Source: Solirubrobacteraceae bacterium (lineage in GTDB: Bacteria > Actinomycetota > Thermoleophilia > Solirubrobacterales > Solirubrobacteraceae). Taken from it: a DNA stretch of 64,000 bases. Every line of letters begins with the position of its first letter. The first letter of the stretch is position 1. This document shows positions 36,505 through 47,018 of the stretch, piece by piece. The stretch covers positions 33,517-97,516 of the forward strand of contig JAEMQS010000006.1 in assembly GCA_016463765.1 (NCBI GenBank). Reading direction: 5' to 3'. The translations under genes and the position numbers were made by a program. Under the pieces are notes generated by a model, which worked only from the letters and a program-made list of their open reading frames with translations, ran no database searches and was not told the origin of the DNA.

Positions 36505-37623
36505 CTAGTACCGGAGGGCGGCGGCGATCCCGCCGCCCTCTGCCAGCGCATCGCAGTCGCCGACCCGCAGCACGCTGATCCGGGCCGACGACGCCAGCGC
36601 CATCTCCACGGCCCGCTCGCCCAGGGCCGCCGGGCCGTCCCCGTTGACCGCCTCCGCGGCGACCGGGTCGAGCCGTCCGTCGGACACCACGGCCTGCGGG
36701 TCGAGCACGAGGTGCGACACGCGGCCCTCGGCCAGCGCCCCGAGCACCGCGGTCGCCCCGATGGCACCGCGGCCGCCGGCCTGGAAGTGCTCGGCGGCCT
36801 CCTCGACCGTCGCGGCCGCCCGGGCGCGGCGCGCACGGAGGATCTCGGGCTCCAGCCGGTGGTCGAGCGCGCTGAGCGACTCCTCGTGCAGGTTCGCGTC
36901 GACCTTCACGGCGATCCGCTTGCGCAGCTCGGCGGGCAGCTCGTCGCAGAACGCGCGCGAGAGCGCCGGGTCGCCCGCGAGCACCAGGTCGTCGGCGTCG
37001 AGCGCCGCGATCCGCGCGGCGACACCGTGGGCGGCCTCGCGCAGGAACTGCTTGTGGTGCGTCTCGACGCGGGCGTCACGCCGGTCGGGGACGTCGGCGT
37101 CGCCCAGGTCCCGGTCGTCCGCCGCCTCGGCGAACCGGCCGTCCTGCACCTCGGCGGTGCCGCCGACCTCCCAGCGCACCATCCGCACCGCATCGCGGCC
37201 GAGCAGGATGACGACCGCCGGCGCACTCAGATCGTTCGTCGCCGCGAGCGGCGCGACGTGCGGACGCGGCGCCCACCACACCTCACTGCGGTCGAGCGGC
37301 AGTTGCAGCGTGACGAAGTGGTCGAGCTCGGGCTCCTCGGCGAGCAGCCAGACGAAGCTACGGCCGCATTCGGCGGGCCCGAGCAGGCGCATCCGCTGCT
37401 CGGCCCGTTCCCGCAGGCCACGGAACATCACCTTCTCGCGGTGATCCCCTGAGGACTCGACGCGATGCGTCTCGTCCCTGAGCCCGTTCCGGACCTCGAT
37501 CCACCATGCGGGATCCTGGTTGCCGTTCGCGGGGTCTCGGGGATCGGTCCGGGCTGCCAGCGTGAGCACTCCGTGCTCCGAACGCAGGGCAGCGAGCTTG
37601 CGCAGCTCCTCCGACGCGATCAT
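36505..37623 (-). CDS. baeRF/Vms1-type release-factor-like protein
   Basis: A 372-aa protein resembling the bacterial/archaeal eRF1-like families (baeRF, VLRF1) that include relatives of eukaryotic Vms1/ANKZF1, which cleave peptidyl-tRNA on stalled ribosomes. The architecture is an N-terminal domain with FVWLLAEEPELDHFVTLQLPL, a central segment HHKQFLREAAHGVAARIAALDADDLVLAGDP (key part AARIAALDADDLVLAGDP), and a C-terminal domain with GATAVLGALAEGRVSHLVLDP, equivalent to the L7Ae/eRF1-3-like part. Activity is unproven. The ATG at 37623 lies inside a perfect 11-bp inverted repeat. The gene follows a membrane-anchored protein gene by 52 bp on the same strand. Confidence 0.7.
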   Translation of the reverse strand: MIASEELRKLAALRSEHGVLTLAARTDPRDPANGNQDPAWWIEVRNGLRDETHRVESSGDHREKVMFRGLRERAEQRMRLLGPAECGRSFVWLLAEEPELDHFVTLQLPLDRSEVWWAPRPHVAPLAATNDLSAPAVVILLGRDAVRMVRWEVGGTAEVQDGRFAEAADDRDLGDADVPDRRDARVETHHKQFLREAAHGVAARIAALDADDLVLAGDPALSRAFCDELPAELRKRIAVKVDANLHEESLSALDHRLEPEILRARRARAAATVEEAAEHFQAGGRGAIGATAVLGALAEGRVSHLVLDPQAVVSDGRLDPVAAEAVNGDGPAALGERAVEMALASSARISVLRVGDCDALAEGGGIAAALRY

Positions 37624-37652
37624 CGCCCCGACCGTACCCGATCGGGGCGATG
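37621..37652 (-). promoter_or_regulatory. Perfect hairpin containing the baeRF-like start codon
   Basis: On the minus strand CATCGCCCCGA (37652-37642), a 10-nt loop and TCGGGGCGATG (37631-37621) pair exactly; the last three bases of the second arm are the start codon. No clear Shine-Dalgarno stands outside the structure. Translational masking of the start, or an operator at the start, are both plausible. Confidence 0.6.
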
Positions 37653-37675
37653 CTCATGTGCGGTTGCCGGAGGTC

Positions 37676-38359
37676 TCAGCGGGTGCAGGCCTGCACGGCC
37701 TCCACGTCGCCCGCGGCCTTCGCCAGACAGTCGGTGATCGACGTCGCATCAGCCACCGCGTCGTCGGCCGCCGCAGGCGCCGATCCGCCCTTGCGGACAT
37801 CCGAACCGTCGAGGTTCGCCGTGAAGAAGGACGCGCCGCCGAAGTAGACCTTCCAGTCGGGCTTCCCGCTGATCGAGTCGATGCCGGCGATGGCGTGGGT
37901 GACGTCGTCGAGGCTCAGGCTCGGGTCTTCCTTCGCCGCCGCTGCGATGACGCGATCGAGCGCCTTCGGGTCGAGGTCGGCGAGCGGGAAGACGTTGTCG
38001 GCGAGCTTGCCGGGACCGGACAGCGTCACGCCGAACGGCTGCACGTCGCCATCGCGCTGGACCTTGTAGCCCTTCGCTTCATCCTCGCTGCCGGTCGAGA
38101 CCTCGGCGGACATGTAGCTCGGGTACACGGTGACGCGCAGGACGTCCTTGCCGGAGCCCGCCTCCTTCTCGAGGGTCTTCAGCGCCGCGGCGAGGTCGTT
38201 GCCGTGCAGCAACGACCCCTCGTCGGCGGCGCTGGCGCTGGCTTCATCGAGCGCATCGCCGGCCTGGTCGAACGCATCAAGCGCCTTGAAGCCGACGAAG
38301 CCGAAGACGGCGAGCGTGATGAGGCCGGAGACGAGCAGACGGAGCGGATTGAAGAGCAT
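37676..38359 (-). CDS. Membrane-anchored protein of unknown function
   Basis: A 227-aa protein. Residues about 7-24 form one hydrophobic helix (LRLLVSGLITLAVFGFVGF region) that acts as an uncleaved anchor or signal. The soluble part starts with a short helix and includes strand-rich segments (DVLRVTVYPSYMSAEV, KGYKVQRDGDVQPFGVTLSG with VQRDGDVQPFGVTL) and two cysteines near the C-terminus (ITDCLAKAAGDVEAVQACTR). No domain was recognised. It precedes the baeRF-like gene by 52 bp and may share its transcript. Confidence 0.78.
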   Translation of the reverse strand: MLFNPLRLLVSGLITLAVFGFVGFKALDAFDQAGDALDEASASAADEGSLLHGNDLAAALKTLEKEAGSGKDVLRVTVYPSYMSAEVSTGSEDEAKGYKVQRDGDVQPFGVTLSGPGKLADNVFPLADLDPKALDRVIAAAAKEDPSLSLDDVTHAIAGIDSISGKPDWKVYFGGASFFTANLDGSDVRKGGSAPAAADDAVADATSITDCLAKAAGDVEAVQACTR

Positions 38360-38435
38360 GGCGGTGAATCCCCCAAGGGTGTTCGGTGGTCAGTGCCTGC
38401 TCAACGGGCCGGCGGCCCAGCAATTACGCGGGCGC

Positions 38436-39164
38436 TCAGTCGGCGACCAGCCGCGTGCGCAGCGCGGTGACGGCGTCGCGCTCGAGCCCATGCCCTTCGA
38501 GCCAGCCCGCGGGGCCACCAGGCGCGCCCTCGAAGACGTCGAGCACCCCTTCGATGGCGGCGTCGTCGACGGCCATGAGCGCCGGCTGCGTCACGGTCAG
38601 CAGGTTGACGATCGCGTCGCGCTGCTCGCCGTGCCAGCTCGCCGCGATCCGCGCGACGATGCCGTCGATCGCGTCCGCGGTCCGCAGGTAGTCGGCGACG
38701 ATCGCCGTCCGCGGGACCCCGACCGTCGCGAGCGCCGCGGCGACGACCACCCCCGTCCGGTCCTTGCCCGCGGTGCAGTGCACGAGGATCGGGCCGGGCT
38801 CGACGGCGATCGCACGGACCGCCTCGACCAGCGGGAGCGCCGCCTGCTCGACGATGCCGCGGTACAGCGCGCGGAGATCGGCGATCGACGGATCGTGGGC
38901 GCGTTCGGCCAGGCGCGCCGGGTTGGCGCTGCGCATGAGTGAGACGTTGTGGACGCGTGCCCCTTCGAGCACGAGCGGATGGTCGTCGACGTGCTCGTCG
39001 GGCGCGCGCAGGTCGACGACCGTGCGCGGTGGCCACGGCGTCATGTCGGGCACCAGGTCACCGAGCTTCGGTGCGTCGCTGCGGTACAGCACGCCGGGCC
39101 GGATGCGGCGGCCGTCGCCGGTCGGCAGCCCGCCCACGTCGCGGAGGTTCTGGAGCGCGTCCAT
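38436..39164 (-). CDS. Tyrosine/serine protein phosphatase
   Basis: A 242-aa phosphatase of the dual-specificity-like bacterial family (PtpB/LipA type). The P-loop LVHCTAGKDRTG gives the catalytic Cys130 and Arg136. The N-terminal NLRDVGG and VVDLRAPDE motifs (about residues 6-12 and 49-56) are standard for this family, which removes phosphate from Tyr, Ser/Thr or phosphoinositides. The ATG at 39164 is used. The 246 bp upstream, shared with the divergent hydrolase gene, hold a riboswitch for the other strand. It ends next to a short GGGCC/GGCCC inverted repeat at 38406-38418. Confidence 0.9.
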   Translation of the reverse strand: MDALQNLRDVGGLPTGDGRRIRPGVLYRSDAPKLGDLVPDMTPWPPRTVVDLRAPDEHVDDHPLVLEGARVHNVSLMRSANPARLAERAHDPSIADLRALYRGIVEQAALPLVEAVRAIAVEPGPILVHCTAGKDRTGVVVAAALATVGVPRTAIVADYLRTADAIDGIVARIAASWHGEQRDAIVNLLTVTQPALMAVDDAAIEGVLDVFEGAPGGPAGWLEGHGLERDAVTALRTRLVAD

Positions 39165-39255
39165 GCGTCCCCCACGATCGCACGCCAGTGGCCGCCCAGG
39201 TCCTGCCGCTGCAAGAAATCCTGCAAGGAGCAGGAAAAGACCGGGCCGACAGTAG

Positions 39256-39375
39256 GATGCGGCCGCGCCGAATCATCAGCCGTCCGCGGTTGGGATCGGG
39301 GGACCCACATGCGGCCATCGCGGCCGCCGGGGCGAATCGCCGCATCTCGCGGCCGTAGCGCGGTGCTCCCCGCGC
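39256..39375 (+). promoter_or_regulatory. Cyclic di-AMP riboswitch (ydaO-yuaA type) before an NlpC/P60-like gene
   Basis: Conserved elements occur in order: CGCCGAATC (about 39266-39274), CGGGGGACCCA (about 39297-39307) and GGGGCGAATCG (about 39329-39339), closed by a basal stem GCGGCCGCG (39259-39267) with CGCGGCCGT (39348-39356). These are the signature pieces of the ydaO/c-di-AMP class, which in actinobacteria sits before cell-wall hydrolase genes. A GCGCGG/CCGCGC hairpin (39358-39375) directly after the aptamer may be the expression platform. The match is by eye to the known consensus. Confidence 0.83.
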
Positions 39376-39410
39376 GAGCCCGTCAGCTCACCTCGTAGGC
39401 GCCATGTCCC

Positions 39411-40307
39411 ATGACGTTCCTCCGCTTCAACATCCGAGCCCTGCTCGTCCTCGCCTGCGCCCTGCTGGCCTGTGGCGCCCTGCCCGGAGTCGCGGCCGCG
39501 GAGCGCCCGACGCTCGAGCGCGGTGACCGCGGCGCGTCCGTCAAGGTCCTGCAGCGCTGGCTCGGCCTGAAGGCCGACGGCGTCTTCGGCGCCGGGACGC
39601 TGCGCGCGGTCAAGCGCTTCCAGCGCCGCCACGACCTCAAGGCCGACGGCATCGTCGGCCCCGGCACCTGGCGGGTGCTGCGCCGTGCCCGCGCCGCCCG
39701 GCGGTCCGCCTCGTCGCGCTCGACCACGAGCCGCGGGTCGTCCGTGCGCCTGCTCCAGCGCAAGCTCGGCATCACGGCCGACGGCGTGTTCGGCCCGGGC
39801 ACGCTGCGGGCCGTCAAGGCGTTCCAGCGCCGCAACGGGCTGACCGCCGACGGCGTCGTCGGCCCGGCCACCTGGCGCGCCCTCGGCGTGCGCGGCAACC
39901 GCCCGGTGCTCAAACGCGGTCGCTCCGGCGGACGGCGCTCGGGCGGGCTGCCCATCCGCGTGCGTCGTGCGATCAACGCGGCGAACCGCATCCACCACAA
40001 GCCCTACCGCTACGGCGGCGGCCACGGCTCCTTCAACGACTCCGCGTACGACTGCTCGGGCTCGATCTCCTACGTCCTGCACGGCGCCGGGGTGCTCAAC
40101 AGCCCGCTGGACAGCACCCGCTTCATGTCGTGGGGCTCCGCCGGCAAGGGGCGCTGGATCACGATCTACACGAAGCCCAGCCACGCGTTCATGGTCATCA
40201 ACGGGCGCCGCTACGACACGAGCGACCGTCAGCACGACGGGTCGCGCTGGGACGACGACATGCGCTCCACCGCGGGCTACACGGTCCGCCACCCGCCGGG
40301 CCTCTAA
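39411..40307 (+). CDS. Secreted peptidoglycan-binding NlpC/P60-like hydrolase
   Basis: A 298-aa exported cell-wall protein. Residues 1-30 are a signal peptide. Two peptidoglycan-binding type 1 repeats follow (about 36-92 and 106-160), each with the KADGVFGxGTLRAVKxFQRR pattern and a closing GPGTWR/GPATWR. The C-terminal region (about 183-298) is NlpC/P60-like: Cys215 in YDCSG and His258 in PSHAF match the catalytic Cys and His of endopeptidases that cut peptidoglycan stem peptides. A c-di-AMP riboswitch 36 nt upstream fits a turgor- or cell-wall-linked role, since c-di-AMP typically lowers expression of such hydrolases. It ends overlapping the convergent hydrolase gene by 4 bp. Confidence 0.9.
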   Translation: MTFLRFNIRALLVLACALLACGALPGVAAAERPTLERGDRGASVKVLQRWLGLKADGVFGAGTLRAVKRFQRRHDLKADGIVGPGTWRVLRRARAARRSASSRSTTSRGSSVRLLQRKLGITADGVFGPGTLRAVKAFQRRNGLTADGVVGPATWRALGVRGNRPVLKRGRSGGRRSGGLPIRVRRAINAANRIHHKPYRYGGGHGSFNDSAYDCSGSISYVLHGAGVLNSPLDSTRFMSWGSAGKGRWITIYTKPSHAFMVINGRRYDTSDRQHDGSRWDDDMRSTAGYTVRHPPGL

Positions 40308-41059
40308 CCGACGCCGGTCGTCTCCCCGGGCTGGAGGATCCGCACCTCGGTGTCCGGTGCCACCCGCGCGCTCTCGGTCGCATACCGGTGCGGCGGGTCG
40401 CGCAGCGGCTCGGGCTTCCAGCGGTGCATCACGCGCGGGTAGAACGTCCCCCAGTGGATGGGGACGGCGACGCGCGGCCGCAGGAGCGCCGTGGCCGCGG
40501 CGGCCCGCTCGGGGTCGAGGTGGCCGGGCCCGAGGCTCGGCCCCCAGCCCCAGACGGGGATGAGCGCCAGGTCGAGGTCGCCCAGCTGGTCCATCTCGTC
40601 GTGGATGTCCGTGTCCCCGGCGAAGTACACGCTGCGCCCTGCGTCGCCGGACTCGCGCAGGACGTAGCCGACGGCGTCGGCCTCCGGGCCCAGCGCACGC
40701 CTGCCGCTGTGGTCGGCACGCACGGCGGTGACCTCGAGGTTGCCGATCTCGGCGGTCTCCCCCACGCGCAGCTCGCGGATGTCCCGTGTGCCGAGCTTGC
40801 GCAGCGCGGGCCGCGCGCCCGCGGGAACCACGAGCGGGATGTCGGGATCGAGCCGGCGCAGCGACGGGATGTCGAGGTGGTCGTGGTGCAGATGGCTGAG
40901 CAGCACGGCGTCGAGACCGGCGGAATGCTCAGGGCGGGGAGACGGTCCGTGACGCTGCAGGTGCAGCATGCGGTCGCGCAGGATCGGGTCGGTGAGCACC
41001 CGCGTGCCCGCGAGGTCCACGAGGGTCGTGGCGTGCCCGAGGAAGGCGACCTGATCCAT
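40304..41059 (-). CDS. Metallo-beta-lactamase-fold hydrolase (UlaG/NAPE-PLD-like)
   Basis: A 251-aa protein of the metallo-beta-lactamase superfamily, closest in pattern to UlaG-like and N-acyl-phosphatidylethanolamine phospholipase-D-like enzymes. The zinc motif HLHHDH occurs at residues 56-61, and further ligands appear in VYFAGDTDIHDEM (Asp after GDT) and AVPIHWGTFYP (His). These make a complete two-zinc active site. The substrate is unknown. The ATG at 41059 shares one base with the stop of the MFS gene (TGATG), so translation is coupled. The longer frame into the MFS gene was rejected. Confidence 0.85.
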   Translation of the reverse strand: MDQVAFLGHATTLVDLAGTRVLTDPILRDRMLHLQRHGPSPRPEHSAGLDAVLLSHLHHDHLDIPSLRRLDPDIPLVVPAGARPALRKLGTRDIRELRVGETAEIGNLEVTAVRADHSGRRALGPEADAVGYVLRESGDAGRSVYFAGDTDIHDEMDQLGDLDLALIPVWGWGPSLGPGHLDPERAAAATALLRPRVAVPIHWGTFYPRVMHRWKPEPLRDPPHRYATESARVAPDTEVRILQPGETTGVG

Positions 41060-42315
41060 CAGCGCATGTTCGCACCGCGCTGCGCCGGGATGAGTTCTCC
41101 CGGCGGCGGCGTCGGCGTCCGGGTGGTCAGCAGCAGGGGCAGCAGGGCGAGCGCCAGCAGCCCGCCGGCGAGGGAGAGCGCCGCGTAGCTCGTCTCGGCG
41201 ACGACGAACCCGCTGCCCATCCCGCCCGCCGCGCCGGCCAGTGCCACGCCCAGGTCGACGCGGCCCTGCATCGCGGCACGCCCGGCCAGCGGGGTGGCAT
41301 CCGTGACGAGCGTCGTCCCGGCGACCAGACCGAGGTTCCACCCGAGCCCCAGCAGGCCGAGCGCGAGCATGAGCAGGACCGTGCCCTCCGGCGGGGCGGT
41401 CGCGGCGACGAGCCCCGCGGCGAGGAGCGTCACCCCACCCGCGGCGATCACCGGCCGCCGTCCGACGCGGTCGACGAGGATCCCGGTCAGCGGCGAGGGC
41501 AGGAACATCGCCGCGACGTGGATCGAGATGACGAGCCCCGTCGCACTCAGCCCGTGCCCGTGGTCGCGCATGTGGATCGGGGTCATCGTCATCACGGCGA
41601 CCATGACGATCTGGGTGATGACCATCGCCGTGGCGCCGAGCCGCAGATCCCCCGGTGCCCCGGCCGGGCCATCGTCGGCCACGGTCACCGTCTCCTCCGT
41701 GGCCAGCGCGCGGGCGGTCAGCAGCGGGTCGGGCCGCAGCAGGACCATGACGGCCCCCGCCGCGCAGGCGTAGGCGACCGTGGCCAGCAGGAACGGCCCG
41801 GCCAGCGCCGGGATGCCGAGGCTCTTCGCGACGGTGCCGGTCGCGTCGACGAGGTTCGGTCCGAGGACCGCGCCGACGGTGGTGGCGACGAGCACGGTGC
41901 TGATCGCGCGACCACGCCGCTCCGGGGTCGCGAGGTCGCCGCCCGCATAGCGCGCCTGCAGGTTCGTCGCGACCCCCGACCCGTAGAGCAGCAGCGAGAC
42001 GAAGAGCAGCGGCACGCTGTCGATCGCCGCAGCGAGCACGACGCCGCCGCCACCGAGCGCGCCGACGGCGTAGCCCGCGGCGAGCCCAGGCCGCCGCCCG
42101 GCGCGCTGCGACAAGCGCCCGACGAGGACCGCCGCGGCGGCGGACCCGATCGTGAAGAGCGCGGTCGGCAGTCCGGCACCGGAGGTCGAGCCGAGCATCT
42201 CCTCCGCGAGCAGCGCCCCGACGACGATGCCGGCGGCCAGGCCGGCCCCCGCGAGCACCTGCGAGACGAGCAGGACGCGCAGCATCCGACGCTGGATGCG
42301 GTCGCGCTCGGTCAT
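41059..42315 (-). CDS. Major facilitator superfamily transporter
   Basis: A 418-aa transporter with about twelve hydrophobic segments. The loop between helices 2 and 3 carries GRLSQRAGRRPGLAAGY, the MFS motif A, and the second half repeats it as GILVDRVGRRPVIAAGG. Early residues (LLVSQVLAGAGLAAGIVVGALLA) suit a drug- or solute-efflux permease. Substrate unknown. It is the first gene of a two-gene unit with the hydrolase at 40304. A large hairpin lies just upstream (42349-42390). Confidence 0.88.
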   Translation of the reverse strand: MTERDRIQRRMLRVLLVSQVLAGAGLAAGIVVGALLAEEMLGSTSGAGLPTALFTIGSAAAAVLVGRLSQRAGRRPGLAAGYAVGALGGGGVVLAAAIDSVPLLFVSLLLYGSGVATNLQARYAGGDLATPERRGRAISTVLVATTVGAVLGPNLVDATGTVAKSLGIPALAGPFLLATVAYACAAGAVMVLLRPDPLLTARALATEETVTVADDGPAGAPGDLRLGATAMVITQIVMVAVMTMTPIHMRDHGHGLSATGLVISIHVAAMFLPSPLTGILVDRVGRRPVIAAGGVTLLAAGLVAATAPPEGTVLLMLALGLLGLGWNLGLVAGTTLVTDATPLAGRAAMQGRVDLGVALAGAAGGMGSGFVVAETSYAALSLAGGLLALALLPLLLTTRTPTPPPGELIPAQRGANMR

Positions 42316-42348
42316 GCGGCCAGGATCACAGGAGCCGCCGCCGGACGC

Positions 42349-42390
42349 TCCTTCGTGCGCGCCGGCCAGTCACCGGCCGGCGCCGAAGGA
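42349..42390. promoter_or_regulatory. Strong interrupted hairpin upstream of the MFS gene
   Basis: TCCTTCG and GCGCCGGCC pair with GGCCGGCGC and CGAAGGA, broken only by a 3-nt bulge (TGC) and closed by a 7-nt loop, so 16 base pairs in all. It lies 33 bp upstream of the MFS start codon on the minus strand. It could be a 5-prime leader structure of that gene. Confidence 0.55.
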
Positions 42391-42686
42391 CCGCCCAGCG
42401 GCGGCAGGGGACCTGTGCGGGCGGTGCGGGCCCTCCCTGTCCGTCGGGCCGCACCGATGCGGGGGCGCCGTTGCGAAGCACTCCCCGTCCGTCAGCCTCC
42501 AGATGGTCGCCGGTCGGACCCCCGCGACGCAATGGACGGCGCTCCAGACTTCGGCGCGATGGCGTTGTGGATGTGAACAACGGGTGGCGCAACTTGACGC
42601 GGCATGGGATGATCAGCGCCTGACCTTTGGGGAGCTTGCGCTGGGGGCGCAGGCGGTCAGGGGGGAGAACGTTGGATCAGCGCACA
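42391..42686. other. Non-coding region before the second PucR gene
   Basis: Together with the hairpin this is a 371-bp stretch without a credible gene. It holds a short ORF at 42532 (MDGAPDFGAMALWM) whose start resembles the PucR gene start at 42687, and no recognised riboswitch. Promoters for both flanking genes must lie here. Confidence 0.5.
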
Positions 42687-43934
42687 ATGACGGCGGGCGC
42701 ACCAGACTTCGCAGCCCGGTACGCCGAGCTCCGCCGAACGAAGCCAGACATCGACCCGCGCGAGGCGCGTGGCGTCGCCGAGCGCGTGCTCGGGCGCCGT
42801 GACGAGCTCATGGGCAACATCGCGCGCGCTTTCCGCGCGGGCATCCCGGCGTACTCCGACCACACCGACGAGGACCTGCTCGATGCGATCGACGAGATCG
42901 TCGAGACCGTCGTGCGCCGCGTCGGCAACCTCGCCCCGCCGGGCCGTGAGGGGCTCGAGCCCCTCGAGGTGCTGGCACGTCGCCGCGTGCTCGAGGGCTT
43001 CCCGCTGGAAGCGCTCATCCGCAGCGTGCAGATCGGGACGCGCGAGCTCATGGCCATCGTGGGCGAGGAGGTCGCCGACGCCAAGTACGACGTCTCGATC
43101 GTCCTTCTGCTGCACGAGTTCGCCTGGGACTGGGCCAACCACGCCACCGAGACCATCATCCGCGTCCACCGCGAGCTCGACCTCGAGCGCACGCGGCACG
43201 ACCGCGCACGGCGTGCGGAGTTCCTGCGCGCGCTGCTGCACGGCCAGCTGTCGCCTGAACAGGTCCAGAGCGAGGGCCCGATCCACGGCCTGGACCCCGC
43301 GATCTCCTACGTCGCGTTCCGCGCCCGCCCGGTCGGCGAGCGCGAGGTGCTCGACCTCGCAGCGGCGATCGGCCGCTCGGGCACCGAGGGCAAACGCCGG
43401 CCGCTGACCGAGCTCATCGAGGGCGATCTGGTCGGCTGCGCACCCCGCCGGCCCGCCGCCGGCGAGCACCACCTCATCGCGGTCGGCCAGCCCGTTGAGC
43501 TGCCCCGGTTGCGCGAGTCGTTCGCCGACGCGACGATCGCGCTCGACGCCGCCGAGGCGTTCGAGCTCACCGGCACGGTCGACCTCATCGAGATCGGCCC
43601 GCGGTCGCTCGCCCTCGCGGCGGAGCGGTCGGCCACCCGCCTGGACGCACACCACCTCGGCCCGCTCGACGACCTGGGCGGGGCCGCGGAGATCGAACTG
43701 ACCGCGCGCACGCTGCTGGAGTGCGACCAGCACGTCGAGCAGACCGCCCGGGAACTGCACGTCCACCCCAACACGGTGCGCTACCGGATGAACCGCTTCA
43801 GGACCCTGACCGGGCTCGACCTGCGCCAGACCTCGGACGTCGTCACGGCCTGGTGGCTCCTGAACCGGCGAGCCGCCGGGCGCGGTCCGGCGGCGGAGCG
43901 CCGGGCGGGGCTGGACCGGCGACTGACCAGCTAG
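42687..43934 (+). CDS. PucR-family transcriptional regulator (before typA and desaturase pair 2)
   Basis: A 415-aa regulator. A helical N-terminal sensor-like part ([20 protein letters not shown], then [28 protein letters not shown] with [17 protein letters not shown]) is followed by a GGDEF-like or degenerate middle and a C-terminal PucR helix-turn-helix ([20 protein letters not shown] near residue 360). It resembles the regulator at 21785 in design. The ATG at 42687 was chosen; a TTG five codons upstream is an alternative. It ends 29 bp before typA on the same strand. It may control its downstream neighbours, including the second ferredoxin reductase/desaturase unit, but that is inference. 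Confidence 0.86.
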   Translation: MTAGAPDFAARYAELRRTKPDIDPREARGVAERVLGRRDELMGNIARAFRAGIPAYSDHTDEDLLDAIDEIVETVVRRVGNLAPPGREGLEPLEVLARRRVLEGFPLEALIRSVQIGTRELMAIVGEEVADAKYDVSIVLLLHEFAWDWANHATETIIRVHRELDLERTRHDRARRAEFLRALLHGQLSPEQVQSEGPIHGLDPAISYVAFRARPVGEREVLDLAAAIGRSGTEGKRRPLTELIEGDLVGCAPRRPAAGEHHLIAVGQPVELPRLRESFADATIALDAAEAFELTGTVDLIEIGPRSLALAAERSATRLDAHHLGPLDDLGGAAEIELTARTLLECDQHVEQTARELHVHPNTVRYRMNRFRTLTGLDLRQTSDVVTAWWLLNRRAAGRGPAAERRAGLDRRLTS

Positions 43935-43963
43935 GGCGGCGATCCCCTACCGTGGACGGGCCG

Positions 43964-45808
<1,845 letters not shown>

Positions 45809-45900
45809 TCGACCGGTCACACGTTACCCCGGACCTAATTCGTGGCAGAACGCACAAGTTAGCGTTTCGGTCTAGGGTTGCCCTCAGGGGGTAGGGGGAA

Positions 45901-46998
45901 ATGGCCGAACGAGGCGCAGTACCGCAGGTCCCGGCGATGAGGCGCAGGCTGCTCCGTGCAGCGCGCACCTTCACCACGCCGCTGCTGCCGGACGACTACC
46001 TCGAGCTCATCAATCCGCTGTGGTCGGCGCGCGAGCTGCGCGGCCGCATCGAGCGGATCGAGCCCGAGACACCATGGGCGTCGACGGTCGTCATCCGCCC
46101 GGGCTGGGAGTGGCCCGGGCACCGACCCGGCCAGTACCTCCGCGTCGGCGTCGACATCGACGGCGTGCGCTGCTGGCGCGCCTACTCGCTGACGTCGGAC
46201 CCGGGCGCGAAGGACGGCATGCTGCGCATCACGCCGAAGCTCGTCGAGGGCGGCCAGGTCTCGCCGTTCCTCGTCCGCGAGGCGACCCCGGGCATGATCG
46301 TCGGCCTCGGCGGCGTGGAGGGCACGTTCGTGCTGCCCGACCCGGCGCCCGCGAAGGTGCTGTTCGTCACCGCCGGCAGCGGCGTGACGCCGGTGATGAG
46401 CATGCTGCGCGCACTCGAGCGCCGGGCCGCGCTGCGCGACGTCGTGCACATCCACTCCGCCCGCACCGCCGACGAGGTCATCTTCGGCACGCAGCTGCGC
46501 GGCATGGCGATGCGCAGCACGGGCCTGACGCTCATCGAGCGCCGCACCGGCGACGACGGCCGGGCCACGCCCGGCCACCTCGACGAGCTGTGCCCGGACT
46601 GGCGGGAGCGCGAGGCGTTCGTCTGCGGCCCCGCGGACATGCTCGACGACTACGCCGAGCGCTACGCCGCGGAGGGCCTCTCCGAGCAGCTGCACACCGA
46701 GCGCTTCCAGCCGACGCTCAGCGCCATGGTCGGTCAGGGCGCCGGGGGCGAGATCGCCTTCACCCGCAGCCGCTGCTCAGGGGAATCTGACGGCAACGTC
46801 CCGATCCTCGAAGCCGGCGAGCGCGCGGGCGCCCGGCTGCCCTACGGCTGCCGGATGGGGATCTGCCACACGTGTGTCGGATTCCTGCGCTCCGGGCAGG
46901 TGCGGGACCTGCGCACCGGCGAGGTGCTCGGCGCTCCTGGCGACCTGGTGCGCACCTGCGTCAACGCGCCCGAGGGCCCCATCGAGATCGACCTGTGA
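45901..46998 (+). CDS. Ferredoxin-type oxidoreductase for desaturase (pair 2)
   Basis: A 365-aa flavoprotein of the same design as the one at 19506: FAD domain (PGQYLRVGVD, RAYSLTSDPG), NAD(P)-binding domain (VLFVTAGSGVTPVMSMLRAL, with AGSGVTP) and a C-terminal [2Fe-2S] domain (YGCRMGICHTCVGFLRSG, then VRTCVN). The N-terminus is about 10 residues longer but shares TTPLLPDDYL. It is followed 20 bp later by a desaturase. A 92-bp gap upstream, after typA, must hold its promoter. The two copies are clearly paralogous, with different leader regions. Confidence 0.93.
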   Translation: MAERGAVPQVPAMRRRLLRAARTFTTPLLPDDYLELINPLWSARELRGRIERIEPETPWASTVVIRPGWEWPGHRPGQYLRVGVDIDGVRCWRAYSLTSDPGAKDGMLRITPKLVEGGQVSPFLVREATPGMIVGLGGVEGTFVLPDPAPAKVLFVTAGSGVTPVMSMLRALERRAALRDVVHIHSARTADEVIFGTQLRGMAMRSTGLTLIERRTGDDGRATPGHLDELCPDWREREAFVCGPADMLDDYAERYAAEGLSEQLHTERFQPTLSAMVGQGAGGEIAFTRSRCSGESDGNVPILEAGERAGARLPYGCRMGICHTCVGFLRSGQVRDLRTGEVLGAPGDLVRTCVNAPEGPIEIDL

Positions 46999-47018
46999 AC
47001 GGAAACGGAGCTCCCCTG

